A DNA stretch of 64,000 nucleotides from Dehalococcoidia bacterium UBA2991 (GTDB lineage Bacteria > Chloroflexota > Dehalococcoidia > Tepidiformales > Tepidiformaceae), in assembly GCA_002346645.1 (NCBI GenBank), contig DEAD01000016.1, positions 61,394 to 125,393 of the forward strand. The letters run 5' to 3'. The position numbers and the translations under genes were made by a program. Of the stretch, positions 1 through 8,676 are shown piece after piece. The stretch's first letter is position 1. Each line of letters starts with the position of its first letter. Below the pieces are notes generated by a model, which worked only from the letters and a program-made list of their open reading frames with translations, was not told the origin of the DNA and did no database searches.

Positions 1-895
1 TGCGGTAGTGGCTTGTGACAATGAACATGCGGAGCGCATCAGGCCCGTAGGCGTCTAGAACTTCATCGATGCTGACAAGATTTCCTAGTGACTTTGACAT
101 CTTCTCCTCTTCCAATGTGAGGAGGGCGTTGTGCATCCAAATGTTCGCGAAAGGGGTCTTTCCAGTAAAAGATTCACTCTGGGCGATCTCATTCTCATGG
201 TGAGGGAAGATCAGATCGCTTCCGCCACCATGTATGTCGATCTGTTCGCCGAGGGCGTTCATTGCCATTGCTGAGCACTCTATGTGCCAACCTGGGCGTC
301 CGGGTCCCCAGGGGCTTTCCCAATAGGGCTCCCCTGGCTTCGCGCTTTTCCAGAGCGCGAAGTCGAGGGGGTCATTCTTTAATTCGCTTAGGTCCACCCG
401 TATTCCGCTGCGTAGATCGTTGACGTCTCGCTTGGAGAGCTTGCCGTAATCGTCCTTCTCGCGGACCCGATAGTAGACGTCGCCTCCAGAGGTATATGCG
501 ACATCTTTTGTGACTAGGCCAGCAATAAACGCGATGATATTTGGGATTTCTTCAGTAGCTCGAGGGTATTCCGTTGCCGGCAGGACATTGAGGTTTCCAA
601 GCTGGGTCATGTATGCATCGGAGTGGCGCTCTGCTAGGTCTGCCACTGAGGCACCAGTCTCGTTCGCCCGCTCGATCAATTTATCATCGATATCGGTGAA
701 GTTCTGGATGTGACGTACCCCGAAGCCACGCCACTCGAGATAACGGCGGAGAACGTCGAACACAATCGAGAAAAGGGCATGTCCCAGGTGAGCTTCGCTG
801 TAGGGGGTGATCCCACATACATAGAGGCGCACTTCATTTGCGATGGGAACGAGCTCGCGTTTTTCTCCGGTGAGGGTGTCTCGAAGCTTAAGCAT
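1..895 (-). CDS. cysS: Cysteinyl-tRNA synthetase (3' part cut by window edge)
   Basis: Charges tRNA-Cys with cysteine in the cytoplasm. I translated the reverse strand from ATG at 895. About 298 residues are visible and the frame stays open to the edge. The N-terminus has LYVCGITPYSEAHLGHA, the class I HIGH signature in its HLGH form. Later come GRPGWHIECSAMA and HHENEIAQSE, which carry zinc-site Cys and His residues, and KMSKS at residues 265-269 (bases 89-103), the expected position for this family. The start codon lies 2 nt after the cysE stop, so the two genes form a cysE-cysS operon, a common bacterial pairing. The C-terminal anticodon-binding part lies outside the window. Confidence 0.95.
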   Translation of the reverse strand, partial: MLKLRDTLTGEKRELVPIANEVRLYVCGITPYSEAHLGHALFSIVFDVLRRYLEWRGFGVRHIQNFTDIDDKLIERANETGASVADLAERHSDAYMTQLGNLNVLPATEYPRATEEIPNIIAFIAGLVTKDVAYTSGGDVYYRVREKDDYGKLSKRDVNDLRSGIRVDLSELKNDPLDFALWKSAKPGEPYWESPWGPGRPGWHIECSAMAMNALGEQIDIHGGGSDLIFPHHENEIAQSESFTGKTPFANIWMHNALLTLEEEKMSKSLGNLVSIDEVLDAYGPDALRMFIVTSHYR

Positions 896-897
896 CG

Positions 898-1599
898 TTA
901 GCTGCGGGGTGGCGCTTTGGCTTCTGAGCGCTCGTCAGCATGGTGGTCGTCATGCAATCCGCCAACGTGATCCTCCAGATGGGCCAGGAGCTCGCGTAAC
1001 TCGTCGACTCTCTCATCCAATTGGTTGAGGCGTTCCCATTCGGGATCAGGCAATCGCTGCAGGACCCCATTCGAGTCATCATGGACTGCGACGATATGAC
1101 CGGGTACTCCCACGACCGTGGCCATTGGAGGTACGTTGGTTATTACAACGGAACCCGCACCGATGCGAGCATTTTCCCCGATCTCCACGGCGCCGATCAC
1201 TTTTGCTCCTGCTCCCACTACGTTGTTGCCGAGTAGCGTGGGGTGGCGTTTTGTTCGGTGGGTGCTTGTGCCGCCCAATGTGACCCCCTGATAGATTGTC
1301 ACGTCCGGACCGATCTCAGTGGTTTCGCCGATGACGACGCCCATGCCGTGATCGATTACAAAACGCGGACCGATTGTGGCTCCTGGGTGGATCTCGATGC
1401 CTGTCAAAAACCTAACGAGGTGCATTATGCCCCGCGGTATAAGGGGCAAGCGGCGTCGATGGAGGCCATGGGCCAATCTATGCGCGAGACGTGCGTGAAA
1501 GCCCGGATAGAAAAGGACAACTTCAATTGCGCTGGTCGCAGCAGGGTCGCGTGCCATGGTTGCATGGATGTCATCGCGGATTTTGCTAAGCAGGGACAT
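898..1599 (-). CDS. cysE: Serine O-acetyltransferase
   Basis: Makes O-acetyl-L-serine from serine and acetyl-CoA, the committed step of cysteine synthesis. The protein is 233 aa. An N-terminal helical part (FYPGFHARLAHRLAHGL) is followed by left-handed beta-helix hexapeptide repeats. The catalytic stretch IDHGMGVVIGETTEIGPDV and the YQGVTLGGTS loop are present. The C-terminus is longer than in short bacterial CysE, with an acidic and His-rich tail (GLHDDHHADERSEA). The start is preceded by AAGAGG. It is followed almost immediately by cysS, tying cysteine supply to its charging. Confidence 0.95.
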   Translation of the reverse strand: MSLLSKIRDDIHATMARDPAATSAIEVVLFYPGFHARLAHRLAHGLHRRRLPLIPRGIMHLVRFLTGIEIHPGATIGPRFVIDHGMGVVIGETTEIGPDVTIYQGVTLGGTSTHRTKRHPTLLGNNVVGAGAKVIGAVEIGENARIGAGSVVITNVPPMATVVGVPGHIVAVHDDSNGVLQRLPDPEWERLNQLDERVDELRELLAHLEDHVGGLHDDHHADERSEAKAPPRS

Positions 1600-1918
1600 A
1601 GGCTTTGCTACCTCTTGGGACTGGGCGAGGCTTGCTTCCGTCGGGGCCTGCTAAGAGCAGTGCCCCTCTGTACAGGTGCACCGTCGCAGGGTGCCGTCCG
1701 AAGGGTGCGTCATGGCTGCCGAGCTTACGTCAATAGGCTTCCATGGGGAACGGGCGGTGGTGAACCCTCTTAGTAAGAAGAATGTGTCAGGCCCTTCACT
1801 TTTAGCGATGCCACCGAATAATCCCAGCTAAAACACTTGCCGATAGCCTTATCGACATGGGGGAAGCGGAGTGCAGTGCGGAAGTTCGGAGGCAATCTGC
1901 GTTGTTAGGGCCTGGGCG
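1600..1918 (-). promoter_or_regulatory. 319-bp gap: cysE-cysS leader with hairpins, candidate cis-regulatory RNA
   Basis: No convincing gene. Read on the reverse strand, the gap has a strong hairpin at 1643-1666 (GGGGC-A-CTGC, loop TCTTA, GCAG-GCCCC) about 45 nt before cysE. A smaller GCACC/GGTGC hairpin lies just upstream of it. A 7-bp TTTTAGC/GCTAAAA inverted repeat sits at 1800-1806/1827-1833. No U-tract follows the hairpins, so they are not classical terminators. CysES leaders are T-box regulated in many Firmicutes, but I do not find the conserved T-box antiterminator sequence. A promoter for cysE and the 3' end of the coaBC transcript should also lie here. Confidence 0.35.
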
Positions 1919-3151
1919 CTACAGAAGCGCCTTTACTCGGTCGAGAATTGCATTTCCGACAGCATACTTACTCAAGAGGGGAAGCTGTTCTACCTCGCCT
2001 TGGCGGTGGATGAGAGTTACTTCATTGGTTTGCGTTCCGAAGCCGCTGCCGGCTGCTGTTACGTCATTTGCGACGATTAGATGTACTTGCTTCGTTTCCA
2101 GCTTGGCTTTGGCGTTCTCTTTTAGGTTCTCTGTCTCAGCAGCAAAAGCAACCCGCACCCTGCCTCCCTGGAGCGTTGAGATGATATCGGGAGTCTCAGT
2201 CAGTTCGAGTGCCATTTCTTTCTGGCCGATCTCGACCTTCTTCATTTTTTGGTCTGCGGTCTTGAAGGGACGAAAGTCCGCGGGTGCGGCCGCCATGAGA
2301 AGGGCGTCGCATTCCTTTACAAGTGGCTCTAGCGCATCCAGCATTTCGTGAACTGTCTGAATATCGATGCGCTTAATTCCGTAGGGAGTCGCTAACGGAG
2401 AGGGTCCTGTGACTAAGGTGACGCTTGCTCCCCGGTCGCGAGCTGCTTCTGCAATAGAGAAACCCATGAGTCCGCTGGAGCGATTGCCAAGGTAGCGGAC
2501 GGGGTCCAGGGGCTCTTGCGTCCCTCCCGCGCTGACAATGACCGACTGTCCGCGTAGGTCGCCCTGGCGGAGCCCTAGGACGGTCCGCACTGCACCGACG
2601 ATAGAAGGGGTTTCGGCGAGTCGTCCTGCTCCCCACCGCCCGCTTGCCAGGTGACCCTCTGCAGGACCTACGATCTCGAAGCCCCGGTCCGTTAGGGCCT
2701 CTACGTTGGCAATTACGGCAGGGTTTTCCCACATCTGTGAGTCCATAGCAGGTGCGATAACGATTGGTGCAGTAGTGGCGAGTGCTGTTAGCGTCACCAT
2801 GTCGCCACCACCACCATGAGCGAGTCGTGCTATGCAGTCGGCAGTGGCTGGAGCAATTACGAAAGCATCAATACGGCGTGCCACCTCCACATGTGCCTCG
2901 GCCTCGTGGGTTGAGAACATATCGACGATGACTTCGTGCTTAGTGAGCGATTGGAAGGTAAGAGGTGCGATGAAGTGTGTTGATGACTCTGTCATCAACA
3001 CCTCTACGCTTGCACCGGCCTGGGTCAACTTGCTTGCGAGGTCAGCGGCTTTGTAAGCGGAGATGCTGCCGGTGATGCCGAGGGCGATTGCCCGCCCTTC
3101 GAGCGAGAGCTTCTTGAATGGGAAATTCGGCTCAGTCAATGTTGCGCTCAT
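1919..3151 (-). CDS. coaBC: Bifunctional phosphopantothenoylcysteine decarboxylase / phosphopantothenate-cysteine ligase
   Basis: Catalyses two consecutive steps of coenzyme A synthesis. The protein is 410 aa from ATG at 3151; the open frame extends upstream, but only from here does it resemble the family (ITGSISAYKAADL soon after the start). The N-terminal flavoprotein domain has PATADCIARLAHG and APAMDSQMWENP. The common PAMN motif reads PAMD here. The C-terminal ligase domain has VSAGGTQEPLDPVRYLGNRS and the lysine-rich DQKMKK. Its start lies inside the last 20 bp of coaX, so the two CoA genes are translationally linked. Confidence 0.93.
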   Translation of the reverse strand: MSATLTEPNFPFKKLSLEGRAIALGITGSISAYKAADLASKLTQAGASVEVLMTESSTHFIAPLTFQSLTKHEVIVDMFSTHEAEAHVEVARRIDAFVIAPATADCIARLAHGGGGDMVTLTALATTAPIVIAPAMDSQMWENPAVIANVEALTDRGFEIVGPAEGHLASGRWGAGRLAETPSIVGAVRTVLGLRQGDLRGQSVIVSAGGTQEPLDPVRYLGNRSSGLMGFSIAEAARDRGASVTLVTGPSPLATPYGIKRIDIQTVHEMLDALEPLVKECDALLMAAAPADFRPFKTADQKMKKVEIGQKEMALELTETPDIISTLQGGRVRVAFAAETENLKENAKAKLETKQVHLIVANDVTAAGSGFGTQTNEVTLIHRQGEVEQLPLLSKYAVGNAILDRVKALL

Positions 3152-3899
3152 ATATAAGCCGAAGCCCCTGCAGTGTGAGAGTTTGGTCCACTGTGTCGAT
3201 GACGTCCGTTTCCGCAGCGATTTCCTTAGCCCATCCTCCTGTACCAATCACTTTTGCGTTACCTCCCAGTTCCTCCTGGAAGCGCTTCACCATACCCTCG
3301 ACGAGGCCCACGTAGCCCAGCAAGATTCCGGATTGCAGGGCATGCGTGGTGTTGCGTCCTATAGCTGCCGGCGGCCGTTCGAGCTGTACCCGAGACAGCA
3401 TGGCAGCCCGACTGAAAAGAGTCTCGCTAGCAATAGCTATGCCAGGGGCGATCGCTCCACCAAGGTAGTCACCGTCTGTGTTGACTGCGTCAAAAACAGT
3501 GGCTGTGCCGAAGTCTACGACGATGGCGGGGACCCCATATAACTCGCTTGCTGCAACTGCGTCGACGATCCGGTCTGCCCCTACCTGTCGCGGGTTGTCG
3601 TAGAGGATGCGCACACCCGTCCGCAAGCCGTGTCCCACGATCATGGGCTCGACGCTGAAATAGCGATCGCATACGCGCTGGAAGGTAGGTAGTAGGGGAG
3701 GGACAGCGCAGCCAATCAAGCAAGCATCGACTGCCTCTGCCGACAGGTCGTTAGTAGCGAGCAAGTTGAGCATTAACACGCCGTATTCGTCGGCTGAACG
3801 CTCGGCTTCTACACCAACACGCCAGGTTGCCGCCAGGTGTTCTCCGGCGAACAGGCCCATGTGGACCGATGTGTTACCAATGTCGAGGGCGAGGAGCAT
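3132..3899 (-). CDS. coaX: Type III pantothenate kinase
   Basis: Phosphorylates pantothenate, the first step of CoA synthesis. The protein is 255 aa from ATG at 3899, the normal family size. An upstream extension of the open frame has no family similarity and is antisense to proA. The N-terminus MLLALDIGNTSVHMGLF is the ASKHA phosphate-1 motif. DNPRQVGADRIVDAVAA and VVDFGTATVFDAV hold the conserved Asp residues. GGAIAPGI and GTGGWA complete the fold. It overlaps coaBC by 20 bp and is divergent from proA across a 97-bp gap. Confidence 0.93.
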   Translation of the reverse strand: MLLALDIGNTSVHMGLFAGEHLAATWRVGVEAERSADEYGVLMLNLLATNDLSAEAVDACLIGCAVPPLLPTFQRVCDRYFSVEPMIVGHGLRTGVRILYDNPRQVGADRIVDAVAASELYGVPAIVVDFGTATVFDAVNTDGDYLGGAIAPGIAIASETLFSRAAMLSRVQLERPPAAIGRNTTHALQSGILLGYVGLVEGMVKRFQEELGGNAKVIGTGGWAKEIAAETDVIDTVDQTLTLQGLRLIYERNID

Positions 3900-3983
3900 G
3901 CCGCCGCCGCTTTGGGCTCTCAAGGAGTCCCTTGCTCCCTTAAGCCTAGGCGTGACGGAGACGTACAGACAACAGGAAGGGTC

Positions 3984-3996
3984 TACACTTATTGGG
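3984..3996 (+). promoter_or_regulatory. Candidate leaderless promoter -10 box for proA
   Basis: TACACT at 3984-3989 ends 7 nt before the ATG of proA at 3997, so transcription would start at or next to the start codon. No well-spaced Shine-Dalgarno sequence is present; the only purine stretch (AGGAAGG) lies about 15 nt upstream and ahead of the -10 box. No clear -35 was found. Confidence 0.45.
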
Positions 3997-5277
3997 ATGA
4001 CTGCGACTTTGTCCCGAATTCGAGAGCAAGCTGAGGCAGCATGCGGTGCCTCCCGAGCTCTTGGAGTAGCGTCTACTGCTGCCAAGAATGCAGCTCTTGA
4101 GCGTATAGCCACGCTGTTGGTAGAGCGTGAGGATGAAATTCTCGCAGAAAATGAGAGGGACCTTGTTGCTGGCCGGCAGGCAGGCCTTGACGAGTACTTG
4201 CTTGAGCGCCTCACGCTAACTTCATCCCGGATCCGTGGCATGGCGACGGACACACTGCATATTGCCTCGCTACCGGACCCAGTGGGCGAGACAATTGAAG
4301 CGCGCACACTGCCGAATGGCCTGCAGATATCAAGGAAGCGCGTGCCCTTGGGTGTCATTGCTTGTATTTACGAATCACGCCCCAACGTCACAATCGATAT
4401 AGCTGCGCTCTGCCTTAAAAGCGGAAATGCGGCTGTTTTGAGAGGTGGCAAGGAAGCAGTTTGCACCAATGCAGCACTTGGCGACCTTTTGCGGGATGCG
4501 CTTAAGAGGTCCGAGCTTTCTGTGGAGTCTGTGCAGGTTGTTCGTGATCCGGACAGGGCTCAGATAGATGAGCTTTTAGGCATGCATGATGTCATAGATC
4601 TGGTAGTTCCCCGGGGTAGTGCCGGACTAATAGATCACGTGCGTGAGACGGCAACCATGCCTGTTGTTGCCCACGGCGAGGCCGTCTCCCATACGTACGT
4701 TGATGAAAAGGCAGATCTGGGAATGGCTGTAGCGGTTGTAGATAATGCTAAGACTCGTCGCTACAGCATTTGCAATGCTCTCGATACCCTTCTTGTGCAC
4801 GCCTCTATTGCATCCGAACTATTGGATTCCCTCGGGAAACGCTGGGCTGGAGCAGTCACTCTGCTAGGTGACCCTGGTGCACTTGAAGTGTTGGAAAAAC
4901 TAAAGGTTCCTGGGCTAGCGATAGAGCCTGCAGACTCGGACGCTTGGGATACAGAACACCTTGCTCTGCGGGCGGGAGTGCTCCTAGTACATTCTATGGA
5001 TGAGGCGCTAGCACATATTGAGGCACATAGCAGTCGGCACAGCGAAGCAATCATTACCGACAGTTATGAGAACGCTATGCGCTTCACCTCTGAGGTAGAC
5101 GCGGCGGTTGTCTATGTAAATGCGAGCACGCAATTCACCGATGGGGCTCAGTTTGGGCTGGGGGCGGAGATTGGTATTTCCACTCAGAAGATGCATGCGC
5201 GTGGCCCAATGGGCCTCGTAGAGCTGACGAGCTACAAGTGGATGGTCTTCGGAGCGGGCCAGATTCGGCCTGCATGA
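3997..5277 (+). CDS. proA: Glutamate-5-semialdehyde dehydrogenase (gamma-glutamyl phosphate reductase)
   Basis: Reduces gamma-glutamyl phosphate to glutamate-5-semialdehyde with NADPH in proline synthesis. The protein is 426 aa, typical length. Markers are the N-terminal ALGVASTAAKNAALERIA, RVPLGVIACIYESRPNV, SGNAAVLRGGKEA, the catalytic cysteine in RRYSICNALDTLLVH, and the C-terminal EIGISTQKMHARGPMGL. The open frame extends upstream into the coaX antisense region, but similarity begins at MTATLSRIREQAE. No proB neighbour is present. The proposed start fits a leaderless promoter. Confidence 0.95.
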   Translation: MTATLSRIREQAEAACGASRALGVASTAAKNAALERIATLLVEREDEILAENERDLVAGRQAGLDEYLLERLTLTSSRIRGMATDTLHIASLPDPVGETIEARTLPNGLQISRKRVPLGVIACIYESRPNVTIDIAALCLKSGNAAVLRGGKEAVCTNAALGDLLRDALKRSELSVESVQVVRDPDRAQIDELLGMHDVIDLVVPRGSAGLIDHVRETATMPVVAHGEAVSHTYVDEKADLGMAVAVVDNAKTRRYSICNALDTLLVHASIASELLDSLGKRWAGAVTLLGDPGALEVLEKLKVPGLAIEPADSDAWDTEHLALRAGVLLVHSMDEALAHIEAHSSRHSEAIITDSYENAMRFTSEVDAAVVYVNASTQFTDGAQFGLGAEIGISTQKMHARGPMGLVELTSYKWMVFGAGQIRPA

Positions 5278-5318
5278 AAAACAGAGGACCTAACGACTAA
5301 AGACTCACAAATGGGGGA

Positions 5319-5648
5319 GTGAAGAACGTGATTAGCTTCGACCGTGAGGTGCGTACACCTCACTCCGAGTCCTACACCATGCTAGATAACGGTGAGATTG
5401 TAGGGCGTGTGGACCTGCATATTCAGGGTCCTAATATTCACGCCACACTTTGCACCACTCCTGACGCTAGCGACGATCGTATTCGTGACCTCATTGATGC
5501 AGTTGATGAGCAGATTGCGATGACCGCTGATCCCTTCCGTGAGGACTTTATCGTAACGGTCTGGAAGGGAGTCCCTGCTGGTGTTTACGGTGATGCTGAG
5601 GCCAGTGAGGACAAAATCAACCTGGGTGAGATAAGTGAGAACTCTTAG
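5319..5648 (+). CDS. Small acidic protein of unknown function
   Basis: 109 aa, GTG start after a G-rich stretch (GGGGGAG). I do not recognise the family. The sequence is acidic and polar, with no signal peptide or membrane segment, and looks like an alternating beta/alpha domain (GRVDLHIQGPNIHATLCTT, then RIRDLIDAVDEQI). It lies 41 bp after proA on the same strand and converges with nuoN, from which it is separated by only 38 bp. Codon use matches the neighbours, so it is probably real. Confidence 0.6.
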   Translation: MKNVISFDREVRTPHSESYTMLDNGEIVGRVDLHIQGPNIHATLCTTPDASDDRIRDLIDAVDEQIAMTADPFREDFIVTVWKGVPAGVYGDAEASEDKINLGEISENS

Positions 5649-5686
5649 CGGCTAGAGAAGCCAGTACAGGAATCGCGTGAAAGATC

Positions 5687-7174
5687 CTACCGCCCGGATG
5701 CAAGGACACTGGCGCTGACCTCGAAGAGGGCTGAGGCCGCATGGTCTGTGGCCTCGAAGACTGGTTGTGGGTAAATCCCGATGAAGAGCATGCCTAACAG
5801 CAGGAGGCCCGCCAAGGCTCCTAATAAGGGTGTGGGTCGGAACCGGGTTTGTCCCTCGGCAGGATCGAACAGGTAAATCTGACGCATGATCATCAGGTAG
5901 TAGTAAAGACTCACAAAGCTGTTTGCTGCACCGAGGCCTACTAGCCACAGTAGGCCGTCTGTGGTGCTTGCCTGGAACAACAGCAATTTTGTTGCGAAGC
6001 CAGCAAAGAATGGTAGGCCGGCAAAGGAGAAGAGTGAGGCAGTTATCACCAGCGCGAGGAACGGCTGTGTCTCTGCCAGGCCACGCAGCCCGGAGATGCT
6101 GTCATCGCCAGTGCGGTTGTAATGGGCAGTGAGGGCTGTAAAAAGAGCCAAGGTGGAGACCGTATACCCAGCGATGTGAAGCAGTAGGGCACTGGAAGCA
6201 CTTTGGGCCGTTGCGGCATCTCCATAGCCAATGGCTGCGATTGCGACGAGCATGTAGCCCACTTGCCCGATTGAGCTGTACGCAACTAGGCGTTTCAGGT
6301 TTGTCTGCTGGATGGCGATAAGGTTACCGGCTGTCATTGTGATTGCGGCAAGTACGGCGATTGCTGCTCTCCACTCCACTGCATCCACCACTAGTGCACC
6401 GGTGAAAAGTCGAAGGATCAGAGCGAATCCCGCAGCTTTCGAAGCAGTTGAGAGGAAAGCTGTAATAGGTAGCGGCGCGCCTTGGTAGGCGTCGGGCGCC
6501 CACATATGGAAGGGTGCTGCTGAGACCTTGAAGCCAACACCCGCCACGATGAGCATGATGCCGACGACAGTAGCTGCATCTGTGCCTCCATCGCGGGCGG
6601 CCAGTGCCTCAGCAATGCCCTCGTAGCTAGTAGTTCCTGTCACACCATAGATAAGGCTGATGCCATAGAGGAGCATAGCGCTGGAGAATGCCCCCAGCAG
6701 GATGTACTTAAGGCTCGCTTCGTTGCTTAGGCGGTCCCGTTTCAGGTAGCCGACGAGAATGTAAAGCGAAAAGCTGAGGAGCTCCAAGGAAATATAGGCT
6801 GTCAAAAGCTCCCGAGAGGCTGCCATCAGCACCATGCCGGTGCCACCTACGAGCAAGAGGCCGTAATACTCGCCTGCGGTGGTTGTGCGGTTCTGAAGGT
6901 AGTGGGCAGACAGGAGCGCGATAGCCATCACTATGCCTGCTGCAAGAATGCGGAAGTAAGTAGTGAAGTCGTCTGTGAGGAGTAAGTTTTCAAAGTTACC
7001 GGCTGTGTTGCCGATATAGGGAATCGCTGCGATAAGCCACCCCAGGGCTCCTGCCGCAGTGGCATAAGCAAGGTAGTCCTTACGGATCTTTGGCCACACT
7101 AGTTCGGCAGTGAGAATAGCCACGGCCGATGCTACGGCTATGTACTCGGGAATGAAGAGGGTGAAGTCTCGCAT
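5687..7174 (-). CDS. nuoN: NADH-quinone oxidoreductase subunit N
   Basis: Antiporter-like proton-pumping subunit in the membrane arm of complex I. The protein is 495 aa with about 14 predicted transmembrane segments. LELLSFSLYILVGY and FKVSAAPFHMWAPDAYQGAP, with the conserved Lys and Pro-rich broken helix, are diagnostic. NLKRLVAYSSIGQVGYMLV is the second conserved half-channel. It is the last gene of the operon, and its start overlaps the nuoM stop by 1 nt. Confidence 0.95.
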   Translation of the reverse strand: MRDFTLFIPEYIAVASAVAILTAELVWPKIRKDYLAYATAAGALGWLIAAIPYIGNTAGNFENLLLTDDFTTYFRILAAGIVMAIALLSAHYLQNRTTTAGEYYGLLLVGGTGMVLMAASRELLTAYISLELLSFSLYILVGYLKRDRLSNEASLKYILLGAFSSAMLLYGISLIYGVTGTTSYEGIAEALAARDGGTDAATVVGIMLIVAGVGFKVSAAPFHMWAPDAYQGAPLPITAFLSTASKAAGFALILRLFTGALVVDAVEWRAAIAVLAAITMTAGNLIAIQQTNLKRLVAYSSIGQVGYMLVAIAAIGYGDAATAQSASSALLLHIAGYTVSTLALFTALTAHYNRTGDDSISGLRGLAETQPFLALVITASLFSFAGLPFFAGFATKLLLFQASTTDGLLWLVGLGAANSFVSLYYYLMIMRQIYLFDPAEGQTRFRPTPLLGALAGLLLLGMLFIGIYPQPVFEATDHAASALFEVSASVLASGR

Positions 7175-8673
7175 CAGCTAGTCACCCCCGGAAGATTCAG
7201 GATCGTGTTTTCAAGACGGTCGGTGAATGGCGACCACCAGAGGCCCATCGCCAGCATGGAAAGAATCAGCAGCACCGCTGAGATCGTTTCCATTGGCGAG
7301 AGGTCCTTTAGGTCACTCCACCTGGGGTTAAGGGGACCGAAGAAGACCACCCCAAACATGCGCAACATGTATGCCGCTGCGATGGCGGCGGCAAGGATGG
7401 CCAGTCCGCCGAACACTGGATACGTGTGGAAGGCACCCACGAAGATGTGGAACTCTGCGGTAAAGCCAGAGAGCCCCGGTAAGCCTACGTTTGCTAGTCC
7501 TGCCATGACGTAAGCGATGACCCACAAGGGCATTACCTTAGCGATACCTCCATAGTCACTAAGGTCGCGGGTGTGTGCCTGGTCATAAAGCGCTCCGATG
7601 AGAAGGAAGACAAGTGCTGTCATGACACCATGGCTGAACATCTGCAGCGTTGCCCCTGTCACTCCTACGGCGTGCAAGGTTCCTAGTCCGATAAGCACGT
7701 AACCCATGTGGCTTACAGAGCTGTAGCCGCTGATTAGCTTGAAGTCCCTTTGTGTAAGTGCTGCTATGGCTCCGTAAAGTGCCCCGATAGTGCCCAGCAC
7801 CACTAGTGCTGGCATCCAGAACTCTGCGCCTTCTGGCAGGATTTGGATGCCTAGCCGGATGATGCCGAAAGCCCCTAGCTTCATCAGTACTCCCGCGTGC
7901 ACCATCGAAACTGAGGTTGGCGCTGACATGTGGCCGTCTGGTGACCACGTGTGAAGTGGCCAGAGGCCTGCTAGCACCCCGCAGCCAATCGCGAAGAAGG
8001 GGAAGATGATTTTCTGAAACTCGGGACTCAGAGCGCCGTTGCGGCCAGCTTCCCAGAGAGTTGGCAGATCGAAAGTACCTAAGCCTGCTTCGTGAACAAC
8101 TGCAAAAATGCCAATCCATATGCCGACGGAACCTCCCACTAGCATTAGTGTGAGCTTCATCGCTCCGTATTCTTTGCGTGTCGAACCCCAGATACCGATG
8201 AGCAGGTAGAGAGGAACTACTGCCAGTTCGTAGAAGAAGAAGAAGAAGAAGAGATCGAGTGCAAAGAACGTCCCATAAACGCCGGAGATCAGGACCCAGA
8301 AGAGGATGAAGAAGTCTTTGGTGCGGTATTCCAGCTTCCATGCAATGAGAGTGCCTGCAAAGGCGACTATCCCTGTGAGTAAGGTCAGCAGAGCAGAGAT
8401 GCCGTCCACGCCTAGGTGTAGGGAGATGCCGTTTTCACCGAGGAAGCCTACGTGCTCAATCCATGGCCATTGAAGCTCCATCTGTATCACATTGCCGCTG
8501 GCCTGGTAGGCAAGGAAAACGTAGATCGAGAGCCCCAAAAGGATGGCGCCGATGACAGCTGACAAATAACGAACTGCCATCTTCTGCGAGCTGGGCAAGA
8601 GCAACAGTATTAACGCTGCCAATAGGGGTAGCCCCAGCCCGGTAAGTAGCACGTAGCCTTGTGCTTCTTCCAT
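7174..8673 (-). CDS. nuoM: NADH-quinone oxidoreductase subunit M
   Basis: Second antiporter-like subunit of the complex I membrane arm. The protein is 499 aa and highly hydrophobic. FYELAVVPLYLLIGIWG carries the TM5 Glu and GVLAGLWPLHTWSPDGH the conserved broken helix. AHVGAPTSVSMV-type residues read HMSAPTSVSMVHAGVLMKLG. DFKLISGYSSVSHMGYVL follows. A run of five Phe residues (DLFFFFFFYELA) is unusual but lies within a membrane helix. It sits 3 nt after nuoL. Confidence 0.95.
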   Translation of the reverse strand: MEEAQGYVLLTGLGLPLLAALILLLLPSSQKMAVRYLSAVIGAILLGLSIYVFLAYQASGNVIQMELQWPWIEHVGFLGENGISLHLGVDGISALLTLLTGIVAFAGTLIAWKLEYRTKDFFILFWVLISGVYGTFFALDLFFFFFFYELAVVPLYLLIGIWGSTRKEYGAMKLTLMLVGGSVGIWIGIFAVVHEAGLGTFDLPTLWEAGRNGALSPEFQKIIFPFFAIGCGVLAGLWPLHTWSPDGHMSAPTSVSMVHAGVLMKLGAFGIIRLGIQILPEGAEFWMPALVVLGTIGALYGAIAALTQRDFKLISGYSSVSHMGYVLIGLGTLHAVGVTGATLQMFSHGVMTALVFLLIGALYDQAHTRDLSDYGGIAKVMPLWVIAYVMAGLANVGLPGLSGFTAEFHIFVGAFHTYPVFGGLAILAAAIAAAYMLRMFGVVFFGPLNPRWSDLKDLSPMETISAVLLILSMLAMGLWWSPFTDRLENTILNLPGVTS

Positions 8674-8676
8674 CTC

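Noticed and set aside
1600..1918. T-box leader for cysES
   Set aside because: AGGGTTCACCACCGCC looks somewhat like the antiterminator AGGGTGGTACCGCG but does not match it, and no stem I specifier arrangement is evident.
3766..3996. N-terminally extended ProA
   Set aside because: The extra 77 codons lie over coaX on the other strand and have no similarity to ProA.
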